DNA of 40,944 nucleotides, taken from an uncultured Bacteroidota bacterium (GTDB lineage Bacteria; Bacteroidota; Bacteroidia; Flavobacteriales; Flavobacteriaceae). The position numbers and the translations under genes were made by a program. The stretch lies in assembly GCA_903888655.1 (NCBI GenBank), contig CAISUR010000395.1, forward strand, positions 1-40,944. Reading direction: 5' to 3'. Under the pieces are notes generated by a model that saw only the letters and a program-made list of their open reading frames with translations, did no database searches and was not told the origin of the DNA. Below, in pieces: positions 25,328-33,714 of this stretch (within the stretch, counting starts at the first letter, position 1; each line of letters opens with the position of its first letter).

Positions 25328-25341
25328 AAAAGAAATCGCAT

Positions 25342-26010
25342 TTACATTTCTTTCTTCACAATCATAAAGTCCTTTAAATAATAAGGCTCGAAGTACGCTA
25401 AATCTACAAAATCTTCTTTAAGAAATTTATTATACGACATAGCACTCATTTCATTTGCAGAAGGAAACACAATAGTATCAAGGAAAATAAAGTTGGATTT
25501 TGTTAAAACAGACTTTGCTTTTTCATTACTATCGCCCACAAAATAAATAGGTCCTGATTGTTCTAAAAAACTATCCTCTGTTAAAATTTCGGCTTGAACC
25601 TCTCGAATCATTTCTTTATTTGAATGGAACACGGCACTATAGACTTCCATTCTTCGCGCATCAATCATCGGCACAATCAAACCATCGGTTTTTTGAACTT
25701 GAGAAGCTAATGTCGTCAAGGTATCTATGGCAATCAACGGAATAGAAAGTGCATAACACAGGCCTTTAGCAGCAGAAACACCGATACGCAAACCGGTGTA
25801 AGAACCAGGCCCTTGGCTTACTGCAATAGCCTGTAAATCGGTCATTGCAAGACCCGATTCTTTCATGATTTCATCAATAAAGACATGCAATTTTTCGGCA
25901 TGAGAATAGCCTTGTTCTGAAATTTCTTTACAAATCAAAGTTTCCCCATGTTGCGCCAAAGACACCGAGCAATTTTTGGTTGCAGTTTCTATATTGAGAA
26001 TATAACTCAT
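25342..26010 (-). CDS. tsaB: tRNA threonylcarbamoyladenosine biosynthesis protein TsaB
   Basis: A 222-residue cytosolic ASKHA-fold protein. With TsaD and TsaE it installs t6A37 on ANN-decoding tRNAs. The N-terminus ILNIETATKNCSVSLAQ is the phosphate-1 loop. YSHAEKLHVFIDEIM, AVSQGPGSYTGLRIGVSAAKGL and VPMIDARRMEVYSAVF are strongly conserved in the family. It is the last gene of the tolC-hlyD-tsaB run, 12 bases after the adaptor gene, although its function has no obvious tie to export. Confidence 0.95.
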   Translation of the reverse strand: MSYILNIETATKNCSVSLAQHGETLICKEISEQGYSHAEKLHVFIDEIMKESGLAMTDLQAIAVSQGPGSYTGLRIGVSAAKGLCYALSIPLIAIDTLTTLASQVQKTDGLIVPMIDARRMEVYSAVFHSNKEMIREVQAEILTEDSFLEQSGPIYFVGDSNEKAKSVLTKSNFIFLDTIVFPSANEMSAMSYNKFLKEDFVDLAYFEPYYLKDFMIVKKEM

Positions 26011-26022
26011 GTTGAGAATAGA

Positions 26023-27327
26023 TTACTTTTTAGGTTTGTCTTTATCTTTGTCTTTGGGCAGCGTACTTTTTTTAATTTTATCTCCCGAATTCAATTCTTT
26101 TGAAACGGTAACATAAGGTCCAGTGATTACCTCATCCCCTTTGTTCAACCCCGATAAAATTTCAATATTCGTATCGTCTTGAATACCGGTTTTTACAATT
26201 CTAATTTTGGCCTTATCCCCTACTTTTACAAAAACACATTCGTATTTTTTATCGCTTTTAGATTTTACTTTATTCTTGTCGTCACCCATTGCAAAGGGTT
26301 TTGTAGCCGTCGTATCTGATTTAATTACCACAGAACTAATCGGAATTCCAATAACATTTTGCTTTCTTTTGGTAATAACATCTACCGTAGCGGTCATTCC
26401 GGGTCTGAAAGGAGAATACGTTTCTGGTTTTCCTTTAATCAAATCCATATAAGATTCTTTTAGAATTCTCACTTTTACTTTGAAATTGGTAACTTGGTCT
26501 GCCGTAGTTGTGGTGCTAGCCGAATTTGAAATACTAGTGACTATTCCTTTAAATTCTTTTTTCAAATAAGCATCTACTTGAATTTTGGCTTCGTCGCCAA
26601 TATTTATTTTTACAATATCATTTTCATTGACATCTACCTCAACTTCCATGTTGTTTAAATTAGCTACACGCAACAATTCAGTACCTGCCATTTGTTGTGT
26701 TCCTAAAATTCGTTCGCCAAGTTCCACGCTTAATTTAGAGATGGTTCCATCATTTGGCGAATAAATTATCGTTCTCCCCAGATTATCTTTCGCTTCTTTT
26801 ACCGATGCCGAAGCACTTTGCACATTAAAATAAGCGGTGTGTTTATTGGCTTTAGCAACTTCAAAAGACGCAGTAGCTTTATCCCAATCGGATTTTGAAA
26901 TAATCCCTTTGTCATACAATGTTTTGTTTCGTTCATAACTTGCTTGGGCTTCTTTAAAAGAGGCATCGGCTTGATCAAGTCCCGATTTTGTTCCTGAATA
27001 ATTAGATACCGAACGATTCAATCCTGACGTATACACATCGGGATTTATTTTTACCAATAAATCGCCTTTCTTTACTACTTGTCCTTCTTTTACGGGCAAT
27101 TCAATAATTTCTCCCGAAACTTGAGAAGAGATTTTAACTTCTACTTCAGGTTGAATCTTTCCGGTTGCCGAAACGGTTTCAACAATAGTAATTTCATTCG
27201 CTTTCGCAATTTCAACTTCTTTAGAATCATCATTTTTACCAATGACTCCTTTTGATTTTAACACCACTAAAAGGATAACTATCGATAATAGTATTCCAAC
27301 AATAATGTAAATTTTCTTTTTTGACAT
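26023..27327 (-). CDS. Efflux periplasmic adaptor subunit (HlyD/MacA family)
   Basis: About 434 residues from the ATG at 27327; an in-frame ATG at 27345 overlaps the tolC stop. One N-terminal membrane anchor (IYIIVGILLSIVILLVV) is followed by the barrel-sandwich motif VSGEIIELPVKEGQVVKKGDLL. A long coiled-coil hairpin follows (about 110-190, ASFEEAQASYERNKTLY-like heptads), with the return strand YSPNDGTISKLSVELGERI. The tail is Lys/Asp-rich (KDKDKDKPKK). It would bridge an inner-membrane pump to the TolC-like channel encoded just upstream. MacA-like features suggest an ABC partner, but no pump gene is in the window. Confidence 0.88.
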   Translation of the reverse strand: MSKKKIYIIVGILLSIVILLVVLKSKGVIGKNDDSKEVEIAKANEITIVETVSATGKIQPEVEVKISSQVSGEIIELPVKEGQVVKKGDLLVKINPDVYTSGLNRSVSNYSGTKSGLDQADASFKEAQASYERNKTLYDKGIISKSDWDKATASFEVAKANKHTAYFNVQSASASVKEAKDNLGRTIIYSPNDGTISKLSVELGERILGTQQMAGTELLRVANLNNMEVEVDVNENDIVKINIGDEAKIQVDAYLKKEFKGIVTSISNSASTTTTADQVTNFKVKVRILKESYMDLIKGKPETYSPFRPGMTATVDVITKRKQNVIGIPISSVVIKSDTTATKPFAMGDDKNKVKSKSDKKYECVFVKVGDKAKIRIVKTGIQDDTNIEILSGLNKGDEVITGPYVTVSKELNSGDKIKKSTLPKDKDKDKPKK

Positions 27328-27334
27328 GATTTTC

Positions 27335-28780
27335 TTATTTTTCAATGATTGGTATTCCGAAATAAAACTCTACTATTTTGACTTTAAATATATAATCATA
27401 TTTAGTTCTTAACACTTCCGATTGCGCATTAGTGTATAATGTTTGTGATTGTGTGAAATCAAAACTATTCATCATTCCCACGGCATATTTTTCTTTCGCA
27501 TAATTGAATGCTTCTTTTCGAGCATCAAAAGCAGCTACCGCGGCATCATAAGCGTTTAAAGCAACTTTGGCGTTAGTGATGGCAGTATAGACATTTCGTT
27601 CTAAATCTAATATGGCTTGTTTTTCGTTAGTTTTAGCGCGTTCCAAAGCGATTTTATAACGATCTACATTGTTTCTCGCTGAAAACCCATTTAAAATTGG
27701 AATATTCAACTGCACCCCAAAATTATGTCCTTTGTTTCGGCTAAATTGGTCAAAAAACGGCAATGGTTTTCCTAAAACTGTTGTAAAATTTGGTTGAATT
27801 ACATTTTGTCCTGTACCTTCAACTTGACCAATAACCGCTGTTGGATTAGTCGCACTTTGTTCAAATCCTACGATTCTATCGGCATAACTCACTCTACTAC
27901 TAAAACTATAAAAACCAGTTAAACTTGGCTGATAAGCCCCTTTAGCAATTTTAACATCTTTCTCGGCAATTTCTAGATTCGCTTTTGCGATTTTAAGTTC
28001 TACTCGCTCCTGCAATGCCTTTTTCACAATGTTTTCGGGAGTTTCAAGCATGGTTTCACTTGGCTTAGCTTCATAATCTACATCGGCAACATCAAACGTT
28101 TGAAAATCTTCTATTTGTAATAGCTGCGCCAAACTTAATTTCGAAATGAACAACGTATTTTCAGCCGCAATCACTTTTTGTTTATCCAATGCAACGGTTG
28201 CTTTAACATCTAGTAAATCGCCACGAGCGACCATTCCAGCCGCTACAAGCTCTTCACTCTTTTTTTGTTGCTTAGTATCATAAGTCAACTGCTCATTTTG
28301 AACTTTCAGATTTTCTTTATTGAAAAGTATTTGTAAGTACGCATTAGCCACATTCAAAGAAATATCATCTTTCATTTTAGACAATTGATATTGTGCTGCA
28401 ATATTTGAAAGATTGGCTTTTCTTAATTTATTCTGATTTTGAAGACCATTATAAATCGTGATATTAGAGTTCAATCCTGCCGATGTAAACTGCGTAGTTT
28501 GATTTTCCAACAAGCCTGTAGTGATGTTTTGATTCAAACCAATATTCCACGAATGGGAAGCATTGGCATTAAGATTTGGCAGAAAGTTACCAATAGCTGC
28601 TTTTTTACCAATGGCAGTGGTTTCAGCATCTAATTCGGTTTGCTTAATGGAAATATTATTTTTGAGTGCATAATCTACACACTCTTTCAGCGTCCACTTT
28701 TTGGATTGCGCTTGGGAAGCAATTCCCAAAAACAAAACTATAAGCATTATTATTTTACAACTGGTGTTTTTCATATTCAT
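27335..28780 (-). CDS. TolC family outer-membrane efflux protein
   Basis: A 481-residue protein with a signal peptide ending near GIASQAQS. It has the two-fold repeated helical layout of TolC: WTLKECVDYALKNN opens the first half, and a second repeat (VELKIAKANLEIAEKDVKIAKG) opens the other. Long amphipathic helices and NIPILNGFSARNNVDRYK mark the outer-membrane passage. It forms the trimeric exit duct for a tripartite exporter. The adaptor gene follows with a short gap. A -7 box lies 23 bases before the start. A second ATG at 28774 is possible. Confidence 0.9.
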   Translation of the reverse strand: MNMKNTSCKIIMLIVLFLGIASQAQSKKWTLKECVDYALKNNISIKQTELDAETTAIGKKAAIGNFLPNLNANASHSWNIGLNQNITTGLLENQTTQFTSAGLNSNITIYNGLQNQNKLRKANLSNIAAQYQLSKMKDDISLNVANAYLQILFNKENLKVQNEQLTYDTKQQKKSEELVAAGMVARGDLLDVKATVALDKQKVIAAENTLFISKLSLAQLLQIEDFQTFDVADVDYEAKPSETMLETPENIVKKALQERVELKIAKANLEIAEKDVKIAKGAYQPSLTGFYSFSSRVSYADRIVGFEQSATNPTAVIGQVEGTGQNVIQPNFTTVLGKPLPFFDQFSRNKGHNFGVQLNIPILNGFSARNNVDRYKIALERAKTNEKQAILDLERNVYTAITNAKVALNAYDAAVAAFDARKEAFNYAKEKYAVGMMNSFDFTQSQTLYTNAQSEVLRTKYDYIFKVKIVEFYFGIPIIEK

Positions 28781-28802
28781 TATTCAAAAGTGAAATAATT
28801 GG

Positions 28803-28810
28803 CAAATTTA
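28803..28810 (-). promoter_or_regulatory. Promoter -7 box for the tolC-hlyD-tsaB unit
   Basis: On the minus strand TAAATTTG matches TAnnTTTG exactly, 23 bases upstream of the first ATG. No -33 TTG was seen at the expected spacing. Confidence 0.5.
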
Positions 28811-28866
28811 ATAGTTTAAAAATGAATACTACTAAATTAACATATCCTTATCAGACGTTAATTTAC

Positions 28867-28874
28867 TATTTTTG
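28867..28874 (+). promoter_or_regulatory. Promoter -7 box for the DUF4403 gene
   Basis: TATTTTTG matches TAnnTTTG and lies 35 bases before the ATG at 28909. It falls inside the longer open frame from 28822, which supports the shorter start. Confidence 0.5.
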
Positions 28875-28908
28875 TTACATTCACACCCAAATTAATTTAG
28901 ATTATAAA

Positions 28909-30300
28909 ATGAAAAGATATCTTATTGTTTTCTCCAATATCGCAATGTTACTGCTGCTTTTTAGCTGTTCTCCGACGAGTAAAATTGCAGCTTTAAAGCC
29001 TGAACCGTCTCAAAATGCACCAATGGCTTATAAAACCAATGCTTCATTTGTGAGCATGCCAATGGAAATCTCGCTTAAAGAAATTGAAAATCAACTCAAT
29101 AAAACGCTATCTGGATTGGTGTATCAAGATGATAATTTGGAAGACGACAAAACCGAAATGAAAATTTGGAAAACGGCTCCCATAAAACTAATTGAAAAAG
29201 AGGGTAAAATTGAATCGGTATTGCCGTTGAAAATTTGGGCAAAATTCAAATATGGTACTGAATTTATGGGATTGAATGACACCAGAGAAATTCAATTAAA
29301 CGGGACCATTACCTTATTAAGTAACGTTAAATTATCCAATTGGAAAATGAACACCAACTCTGTGATAGAAGATTTTCAATGGATTGAAAGTCCGAGTATT
29401 CTTGTTGCAGGGCGAAAAGTACCGATTACCTATATCATTAATCCTACTTTGTCGTTGTTCAAAAATAAAATGGCTAAAAAAATTGATGATGCGATTCAAA
29501 AATCATGTGACTTTAAACCTTATGTCTTAAATGTTTTACAAACCATGAGCAAACCGTTTGAAACCAGTCAACAATATGAAACATGGTTTAAAATGACACC
29601 GGTGGAAGTATATGTAACGGATGCCGTTTTACAAAAAAGTAAAATCAAAATGGATTTGGGATTGAAATGTACTATGCAAACAATGGTGGGCGAACAACCT
29701 AAAGCTACCTTTGATAAAGAGACTGTTTCTTTTAAACCTGTGAGTAAAGTACCCGACAAAACTACCGCTTCTGTAGCCGCCATTTCTACCTATGAAAGTG
29801 CCTCACGTATTATTACTAAAAACTTTCAAGGGAAAGAATTTGCCTCTGGAAGCCGAAAAATTGTCGTGCAAAAAGTTGATTTATGGGCAAAAGACGGCAA
29901 GATGATTATTGCGCTAGACATGACAGGAAGCATTAACGGGAGTATTTATTTGAGTGGCGTTCCTATGTATAATGCCATTACTAAAGAGATTTATTTTGAA
30001 CAAATGGATTATGTTTTAAACTCCAAAGGAATTTTAACTAAAACGGCTAACTGGTTGTTGCAGGGCGTAATTTTAAAGAAAATTGAAGAAAGTTGTCGTT
30101 ATTCCATTAAAGAAAACCTAGACGAAGGCAAAAAGAGTTTGTTGCCTTATCTCAATAACTTCTCCCCTATGAAAGGTGTTTTTGTGAACGGCGCATTAAA
30201 CGATTTTGAATTTGAAAAAATAGAATTAACCAATACTGCCATCATTGCCTTTATAACTTCTACAGGAAAAATGAACGTGAAAATTGATGGAATGGAGTAA
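28909..30300 (+). CDS. DUF4403 family lipoprotein
   Basis: I start at the ATG at 28909 (MKRYLIVFSNIAMLLLLFSC), giving 463 residues with a lipobox LFSC. The earlier frame from 28822 contains the -7 box. The body has paired repeats of a beta-rich domain with signatures such as SMPMEISLKEIENQLNKTLSG, PLKIWAKFKYG and ALDMTGSINGSIYLSG, typical of DUF4403 proteins. These resemble lipid-binding tubular folds, but no function is established, so none is given. It is divergent from the tolC gene. Confidence 0.82.
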   Translation: MKRYLIVFSNIAMLLLLFSCSPTSKIAALKPEPSQNAPMAYKTNASFVSMPMEISLKEIENQLNKTLSGLVYQDDNLEDDKTEMKIWKTAPIKLIEKEGKIESVLPLKIWAKFKYGTEFMGLNDTREIQLNGTITLLSNVKLSNWKMNTNSVIEDFQWIESPSILVAGRKVPITYIINPTLSLFKNKMAKKIDDAIQKSCDFKPYVLNVLQTMSKPFETSQQYETWFKMTPVEVYVTDAVLQKSKIKMDLGLKCTMQTMVGEQPKATFDKETVSFKPVSKVPDKTTASVAAISTYESASRIITKNFQGKEFASGSRKIVVQKVDLWAKDGKMIIALDMTGSINGSIYLSGVPMYNAITKEIYFEQMDYVLNSKGILTKTANWLLQGVILKKIEESCRYSIKENLDEGKKSLLPYLNNFSPMKGVFVNGALNDFEFEKIELTNTAIIAFITSTGKMNVKIDGME

Positions 30301-30458
30301 ATGTTTTTTTTACAAATAATTAAAGTATACTTAACGTTGCATCACATAGAAGATTAAGCTTGTTAAATCTACTGCTATTGCTGGATGCTTAAATTGGAGC
30401 GACTATTTTAAAAGAGAGAACTTCTTAACATAATGGGTTTGTATTAAGCGCTATTTAA

Positions 30459-30492
30459 ACTTAAAAAGAAATTGATTTTAGTTTTTTTAAGT
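30459..30492. terminator. Possible weak convergent terminator
   Basis: ACTTAAAAA (30459-30467) and TTTTTAAGT (30484-30492) are perfect inverted arms with a 16-base loop, between two converging genes. The stem is almost pure A/T, so it is weak. The rest of the 200-base gap shows nothing recognisable. Confidence 0.35.
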
Positions 30493-30502
30493 GACTATTT
30501 CC

Positions 30503-31879
30503 TTACACAGAAACCACCAACTTATCGGGATTATAACCAATGTAAGGCATTTCAGTTTCTTTGAAAATTACACCAAATTCCTCTAATTCTTTCAAAATAG
30601 GTTCATATACTTCTTTTCGGATAGGTAGCTGTACACCAGGCGTTTTAATGTTACCGTTTAAGATTTGTAAAGTCGCTATGGCAACAGGCAAACCAACGGT
30701 TTTAGCCATCGCAGTATAGGTTTGATCATCACCAATACAAACCATTTTAGAATCTATTTGATGGTCTTTTCCATCAAGTTCATAACCAAATTTGTGGTAC
30801 ATGACAATCATATCTTTATCATCGGGCTGCAAGGTCCAACAGTCATTTAAGATACGTTCGAGGATTTGGGCTGGTGTTGCATTTTTCAATCCTACAATTT
30901 TAATTGGGTTAAATAAATCCAATTCCAAAAGTTTGTCCCACATAATATCGTCCTGCTCAATGTTGAGCGCCAATCGCATTTTTATCTCTACAGAATCTGT
31001 AGGATGATACGGTAAAAAGGAGTTGGTAAATTCGCGGAAACTCATAGTTTCAGAATTTTCCATCGTATAAGTATCATCAGTCATTCCCAGTTGTACAAAC
31101 ATATTCCAAGCTTTAGAAAAACCAACTCTTCTAATGGTGCCTCGATACAGCGTCAATACGTCGTCTAAACCATAAACGCTTCGGTATTTTAAAGAATCTC
31201 TATTGGCATAGCCTTCAAATTTACCATAGCCCTCTACTGCTAAAAATTCGGTTCTTCGGAACAATTTATGATACGGAATGTATTTGTATCTTCCTTCTTG
31301 AATGAATTTGGCAGCTCCACCTTGACCTGCTAAAACCACATTTCTAGGTGCCCAAGTAAATTTGTAATTCCACAAATTGTTATCGCTCTCTGGTGCTACT
31401 AATCCGCCACAAAATGATTCGAATAATAGCATTTTCCCTCCTTTTTCTCGAATGTCATCTAATACTTTCATCGCACTCATGTGGTCAATGCCGGGGTCAA
31501 GTCCGATTTCATTCATGAAAATCAATCCATTTTCTTTCACTTGAGCATCCAATTCTTGCATTGCATCCGAAACATAAGATGCTGTAACCATGTGTTTTTT
31601 GAACGTGATACAATCTTTGGCGACTTCAATATGCATATGGGCAGGCAACATCGAAATGACAATATCTGCTTTTTGTATTTCAGCATGACGTTGCGTTTTA
31701 TTATGAATATCTAATTGGATTGCAGTGGCATTCTGATGATTGTTGGTTTTTCGTTGTGCCAACTCTAAAGATAAATCGCCAATAGTAAGATGCAGATTTT
31801 CTTGCTCGGATTTATGTAAAAGATATTGAATTAGCGAAGATGCAGAACGACCTGCACCAATAATTAGAATATTTCTCAT
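30503..31879 (-). CDS. Saccharopine dehydrogenase family protein
   Basis: A 458-residue cytosolic oxidoreductase. The N-terminal Rossmann fold carries NILIIGAGRSASSLIQYLL; VISMLPAHMHIEVAKDC and NEIGLDPGIDHMSAMK are typical of the family. The C-terminal domain has TWAPRNVVLAGQGGAAKF. Members interconvert saccharopine with aminoadipate semialdehyde plus glutamate, or act on related compounds such as carboxynorspermidine. Size and motifs fit the saccharopine type, but the substrate is not proven. It stands alone with its own promoter. Confidence 0.88.
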   Translation of the reverse strand: MRNILIIGAGRSASSLIQYLLHKSEQENLHLTIGDLSLELAQRKTNNHQNATAIQLDIHNKTQRHAEIQKADIVISMLPAHMHIEVAKDCITFKKHMVTASYVSDAMQELDAQVKENGLIFMNEIGLDPGIDHMSAMKVLDDIREKGGKMLLFESFCGGLVAPESDNNLWNYKFTWAPRNVVLAGQGGAAKFIQEGRYKYIPYHKLFRRTEFLAVEGYGKFEGYANRDSLKYRSVYGLDDVLTLYRGTIRRVGFSKAWNMFVQLGMTDDTYTMENSETMSFREFTNSFLPYHPTDSVEIKMRLALNIEQDDIMWDKLLELDLFNPIKIVGLKNATPAQILERILNDCWTLQPDDKDMIVMYHKFGYELDGKDHQIDSKMVCIGDDQTYTAMAKTVGLPVAIATLQILNGNIKTPGVQLPIRKEVYEPILKELEEFGVIFKETEMPYIGYNPDKLVVSV

Positions 31880-31899
31880 GGTTTGTTTGTAATAGGCTG

Positions 31900-31907
31900 C
31901 AAAGCTA
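31900..31907 (-). promoter_or_regulatory. Promoter -7 box for the saccharopine dehydrogenase-like gene
   Basis: On the minus strand TAGCTTTG matches TAnnTTTG, 20 bases before the ATG. A TTG lies 23 bases further upstream, at the long end of acceptable spacing. Confidence 0.5.
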
Positions 31908-32026
31908 AAGAAATTTCAATAAAAAAAATCCAAATTAAAATGCTATCTTGAAATAGAGTTAGCAATTGGGGGATGGAAGTTTTGTAAAACTACCATTGAA
32001 CACTAATCACAAAAAACTGAACTCTT

Positions 32027-32353
32027 CTACTTCAAATCCTTTTCTAAATCTTCCAATTCTTTTTTGGCTTCTTGTTTGGTTTCTGCTTTTTGTTGTTCAA
32101 ATTTGGTGTCTTTAGCATCTTTATCTTTTAGTAGAAACGTTTTTCCAACGACAACAATAGCACAAAGGTAAGCGACGATAAAAAGTCTTTTAGGCAATGT
32201 TCTTTCAGCGATGGTCGATTTTTTAAAGGAAATAAATATTGTTATAATAGCTAAAATTATAGGAGCTAAAGCCAAAGTTCCTAATGGTAAAACCGAAAAA
32301 ATTATACTAATAATCGTTAATATAATGGATAATATAATAAATGTTTTTCTCAT
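32027..32353 (-). CDS. Small membrane protein with charged C-terminal tail
   Basis: A 108-residue protein with three likely membrane segments (about 5-20, 24-45 and 60-76) and a highly charged C-terminus (FEQQKAETKQEAKKELEDLE) likely to form a helix or coiled coil. I recognise no named family. It follows the DUF3108 gene by ten bases on the same strand and is probably co-transcribed, which may hint at a shared envelope role. Confidence 0.65.
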   Translation of the reverse strand: MRKTFIILSIILTIISIIFSVLPLGTLALAPIILAIITIFISFKKSTIAERTLPKRLFIVAYLCAIVVVGKTFLLKDKDAKDTKFEQQKAETKQEAKKELEDLEKDLK

Positions 32354-32363
32354 TGGTATTGCA

Positions 32364-33125
32364 TTAAATTCCTGTTGCCGAGGTTAAAGCCAATTGACCT
32401 GTTCCTACCGGAATACTAAATTTCATTAAAGTTGGAATTTTTTTAGCATCCGCAGTTAAGTAGATTAAGTTTTTATCTTTTCCTTTTAACACATCGGTTT
32501 TGGCTCCAATAGAAAGTTTGTAGCAGTTTTTAGACCCTAAATTTCCAGCTGAAATGGTTTCTGTTCCTAATAATTTAACGGTAACCGGAATTTGTGTTTC
32601 GTCAAAAACGATCGTGAAGGATTGCGCTTGACCTGTTTTCATTTTAGACAAATCCATTGTTCTCAATTTATACATAATCGATACTACATCTTGCGTTGCA
32701 TTACCAATAGAAAACGTTTTAGTAGTTTCTGGAGTAGTTCTTTTTTTTGTGGTACTCGTTATCGTGTTTCCTTTAAAAACATATTTCTCTTTCTTGATGT
32801 ACCCACCTTCTTCGATACTTCTTTTGTATAAACTTGGCTTCAAAGTAATAGGATCAACATAGGATTCGTAAAGGTCACGAATTTTAAAAAACTTATCCCA
32901 TTTAGCATACGTTGCTAATTCGCAATTCAAATGTAAATAGGAATTCTTTGAAGTAGACACTCTATCAGTAGATAACGTAACTTGAGCCAACTGTGTCATC
33001 AATCCACTCATATTATAGGAACCCATAAAAACCAATTTCTCTCCTGCCGGAATTCCTAGCGTACTTTCAGATTTAAAAGAACAAAGTGTCAAAATAATAG
33101 CGATGACTAATAGTGCTTTTCTCAT
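32364..33125 (-). CDS. DUF3108 domain-containing protein
   Basis: A 253-residue exported protein with a hydrophobic N-terminal signal (LLVIAIILTLCSFKS) and a mature part matching the DUF3108 pattern: IPAGEKLVFMGSYNM, the paired-strand LYESYVDPITLKPSLYKRSI and DVVSIMYKLRTMDL. The fold is beta-rich and periplasmic or outer-membrane associated; function is unknown. It heads a two-gene unit with the small membrane protein and has a well-placed promoter. Confidence 0.82.
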   Translation of the reverse strand: MRKALLVIAIILTLCSFKSESTLGIPAGEKLVFMGSYNMSGLMTQLAQVTLSTDRVSTSKNSYLHLNCELATYAKWDKFFKIRDLYESYVDPITLKPSLYKRSIEEGGYIKKEKYVFKGNTITSTTKKRTTPETTKTFSIGNATQDVVSIMYKLRTMDLSKMKTGQAQSFTIVFDETQIPVTVKLLGTETISAGNLGSKNCYKLSIGAKTDVLKGKDKNLIYLTADAKKIPTLMKFSIPVGTGQLALTSATGI

Positions 33126-33142
33126 GTCAAAAAATTTAAATG

Positions 33143-33174
33143 CAAATATAAAAGTTTATAATGGTTAAAGTCAA
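33143..33174 (-). promoter_or_regulatory. Promoter for the DUF3108 gene
   Basis: On the minus strand TTG (33174-33172), a 21-base spacer and TATATTTG (33150-33143) match the Bacteroidota consensus. The box is 17 bases before the ATG. Confidence 0.6.
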
Positions 33175-33215
33175 AAAGAAAACATAAAATCCTTTACGGT
33201 TTAATACATAACAGA

Positions 33216-33223
33216 TAAATTTG
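33216..33223 (+). promoter_or_regulatory. Promoter -7 box for the DUF423 gene
   Basis: TAAATTTG matches TAnnTTTG and ends 24 bases before the ATG at 33248. No clear -33 TTG was seen. Confidence 0.5.
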
Positions 33224-33247
33224 TAGCAAATACATACACAATTACCA

Positions 33248-33634
33248 ATGGATAAAAAAATTCTTTCTACAGCTGGTTTTTTCGGCATGACTGCCATTAT
33301 CTTGGGAGCTTTTGGCGCACATGCCTTGAAAAAAACACTCACAATAGACCAATTAGCGACTTTTGAAACGGGAGTAAAATATCAGATGTATCATGCGTTG
33401 TTTTTACTTTTTTTAGGATTAAATACGCAGCTATCAAATAAAATTAAGAAAACTATTTTAACGCTAACCATTCTCGGCGTCATTTTATTTTCTGGGTCTA
33501 TTTATTTGCTCGCAACCGATAGTTTAAACAGCTTTAATTTTAAAGTAATCGGATTTGTAACTCCAATTGGAGGACTACTGTTAATAATAGCTTGGAGCTC
33601 ATTAATGCTACATTTCTTAAAGAAAAAATCATAA
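33248..33634 (+). CDS. DUF423 family inner-membrane protein (YgdD-like)
   Basis: A 128-residue protein with four hydrophobic segments. It has the family signatures ILGAFGAHALKK near residue 18 and ETGVKYQMYHALFLLFLG near 40; the tail contains FGVITPIGGLLLI-like strands (VTPIGGLLLIIAW). DUF423 proteins are small membrane proteins of unknown function. It is divergent from the DUF3108 gene and precedes pckA, which has its own promoter. Confidence 0.9.
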   Translation: MDKKILSTAGFFGMTAIILGAFGAHALKKTLTIDQLATFETGVKYQMYHALFLLFLGLNTQLSNKIKKTILTLTILGVILFSGSIYLLATDSLNSFNFKVIGFVTPIGGLLLIIAWSSLMLHFLKKKS

Positions 33635-33647
33635 TTTCTTAATTTAC

Positions 33648-33659
33648 TACAACGTTGTA
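33648..33659. promoter_or_regulatory. Perfect 12-base palindrome upstream of pckA
   Basis: TACAACGTTGTA is a perfect palindrome whose end lies 12 bases before the pckA -7 box, covering the position of the -33 element. It is a candidate site for a dimeric regulator of pckA; this is inference from position and symmetry only. Confidence 0.35.
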
Positions 33660-33671
33660 ATAATTAATTTT

Positions 33672-33679
33672 TACCTTTG
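33672..33679 (+). promoter_or_regulatory. Promoter -7 box for pckA
   Basis: TACCTTTG matches TAnnTTTG and ends 35 bases before the ATG at 33715. The nearest upstream TTG (33655-33657) is only 14 bases away, which is short. Confidence 0.55.
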
Positions 33680-33714
33680 TAGTCGAAATACTAATTGCAA
33701 CAAACTAATTTTCT

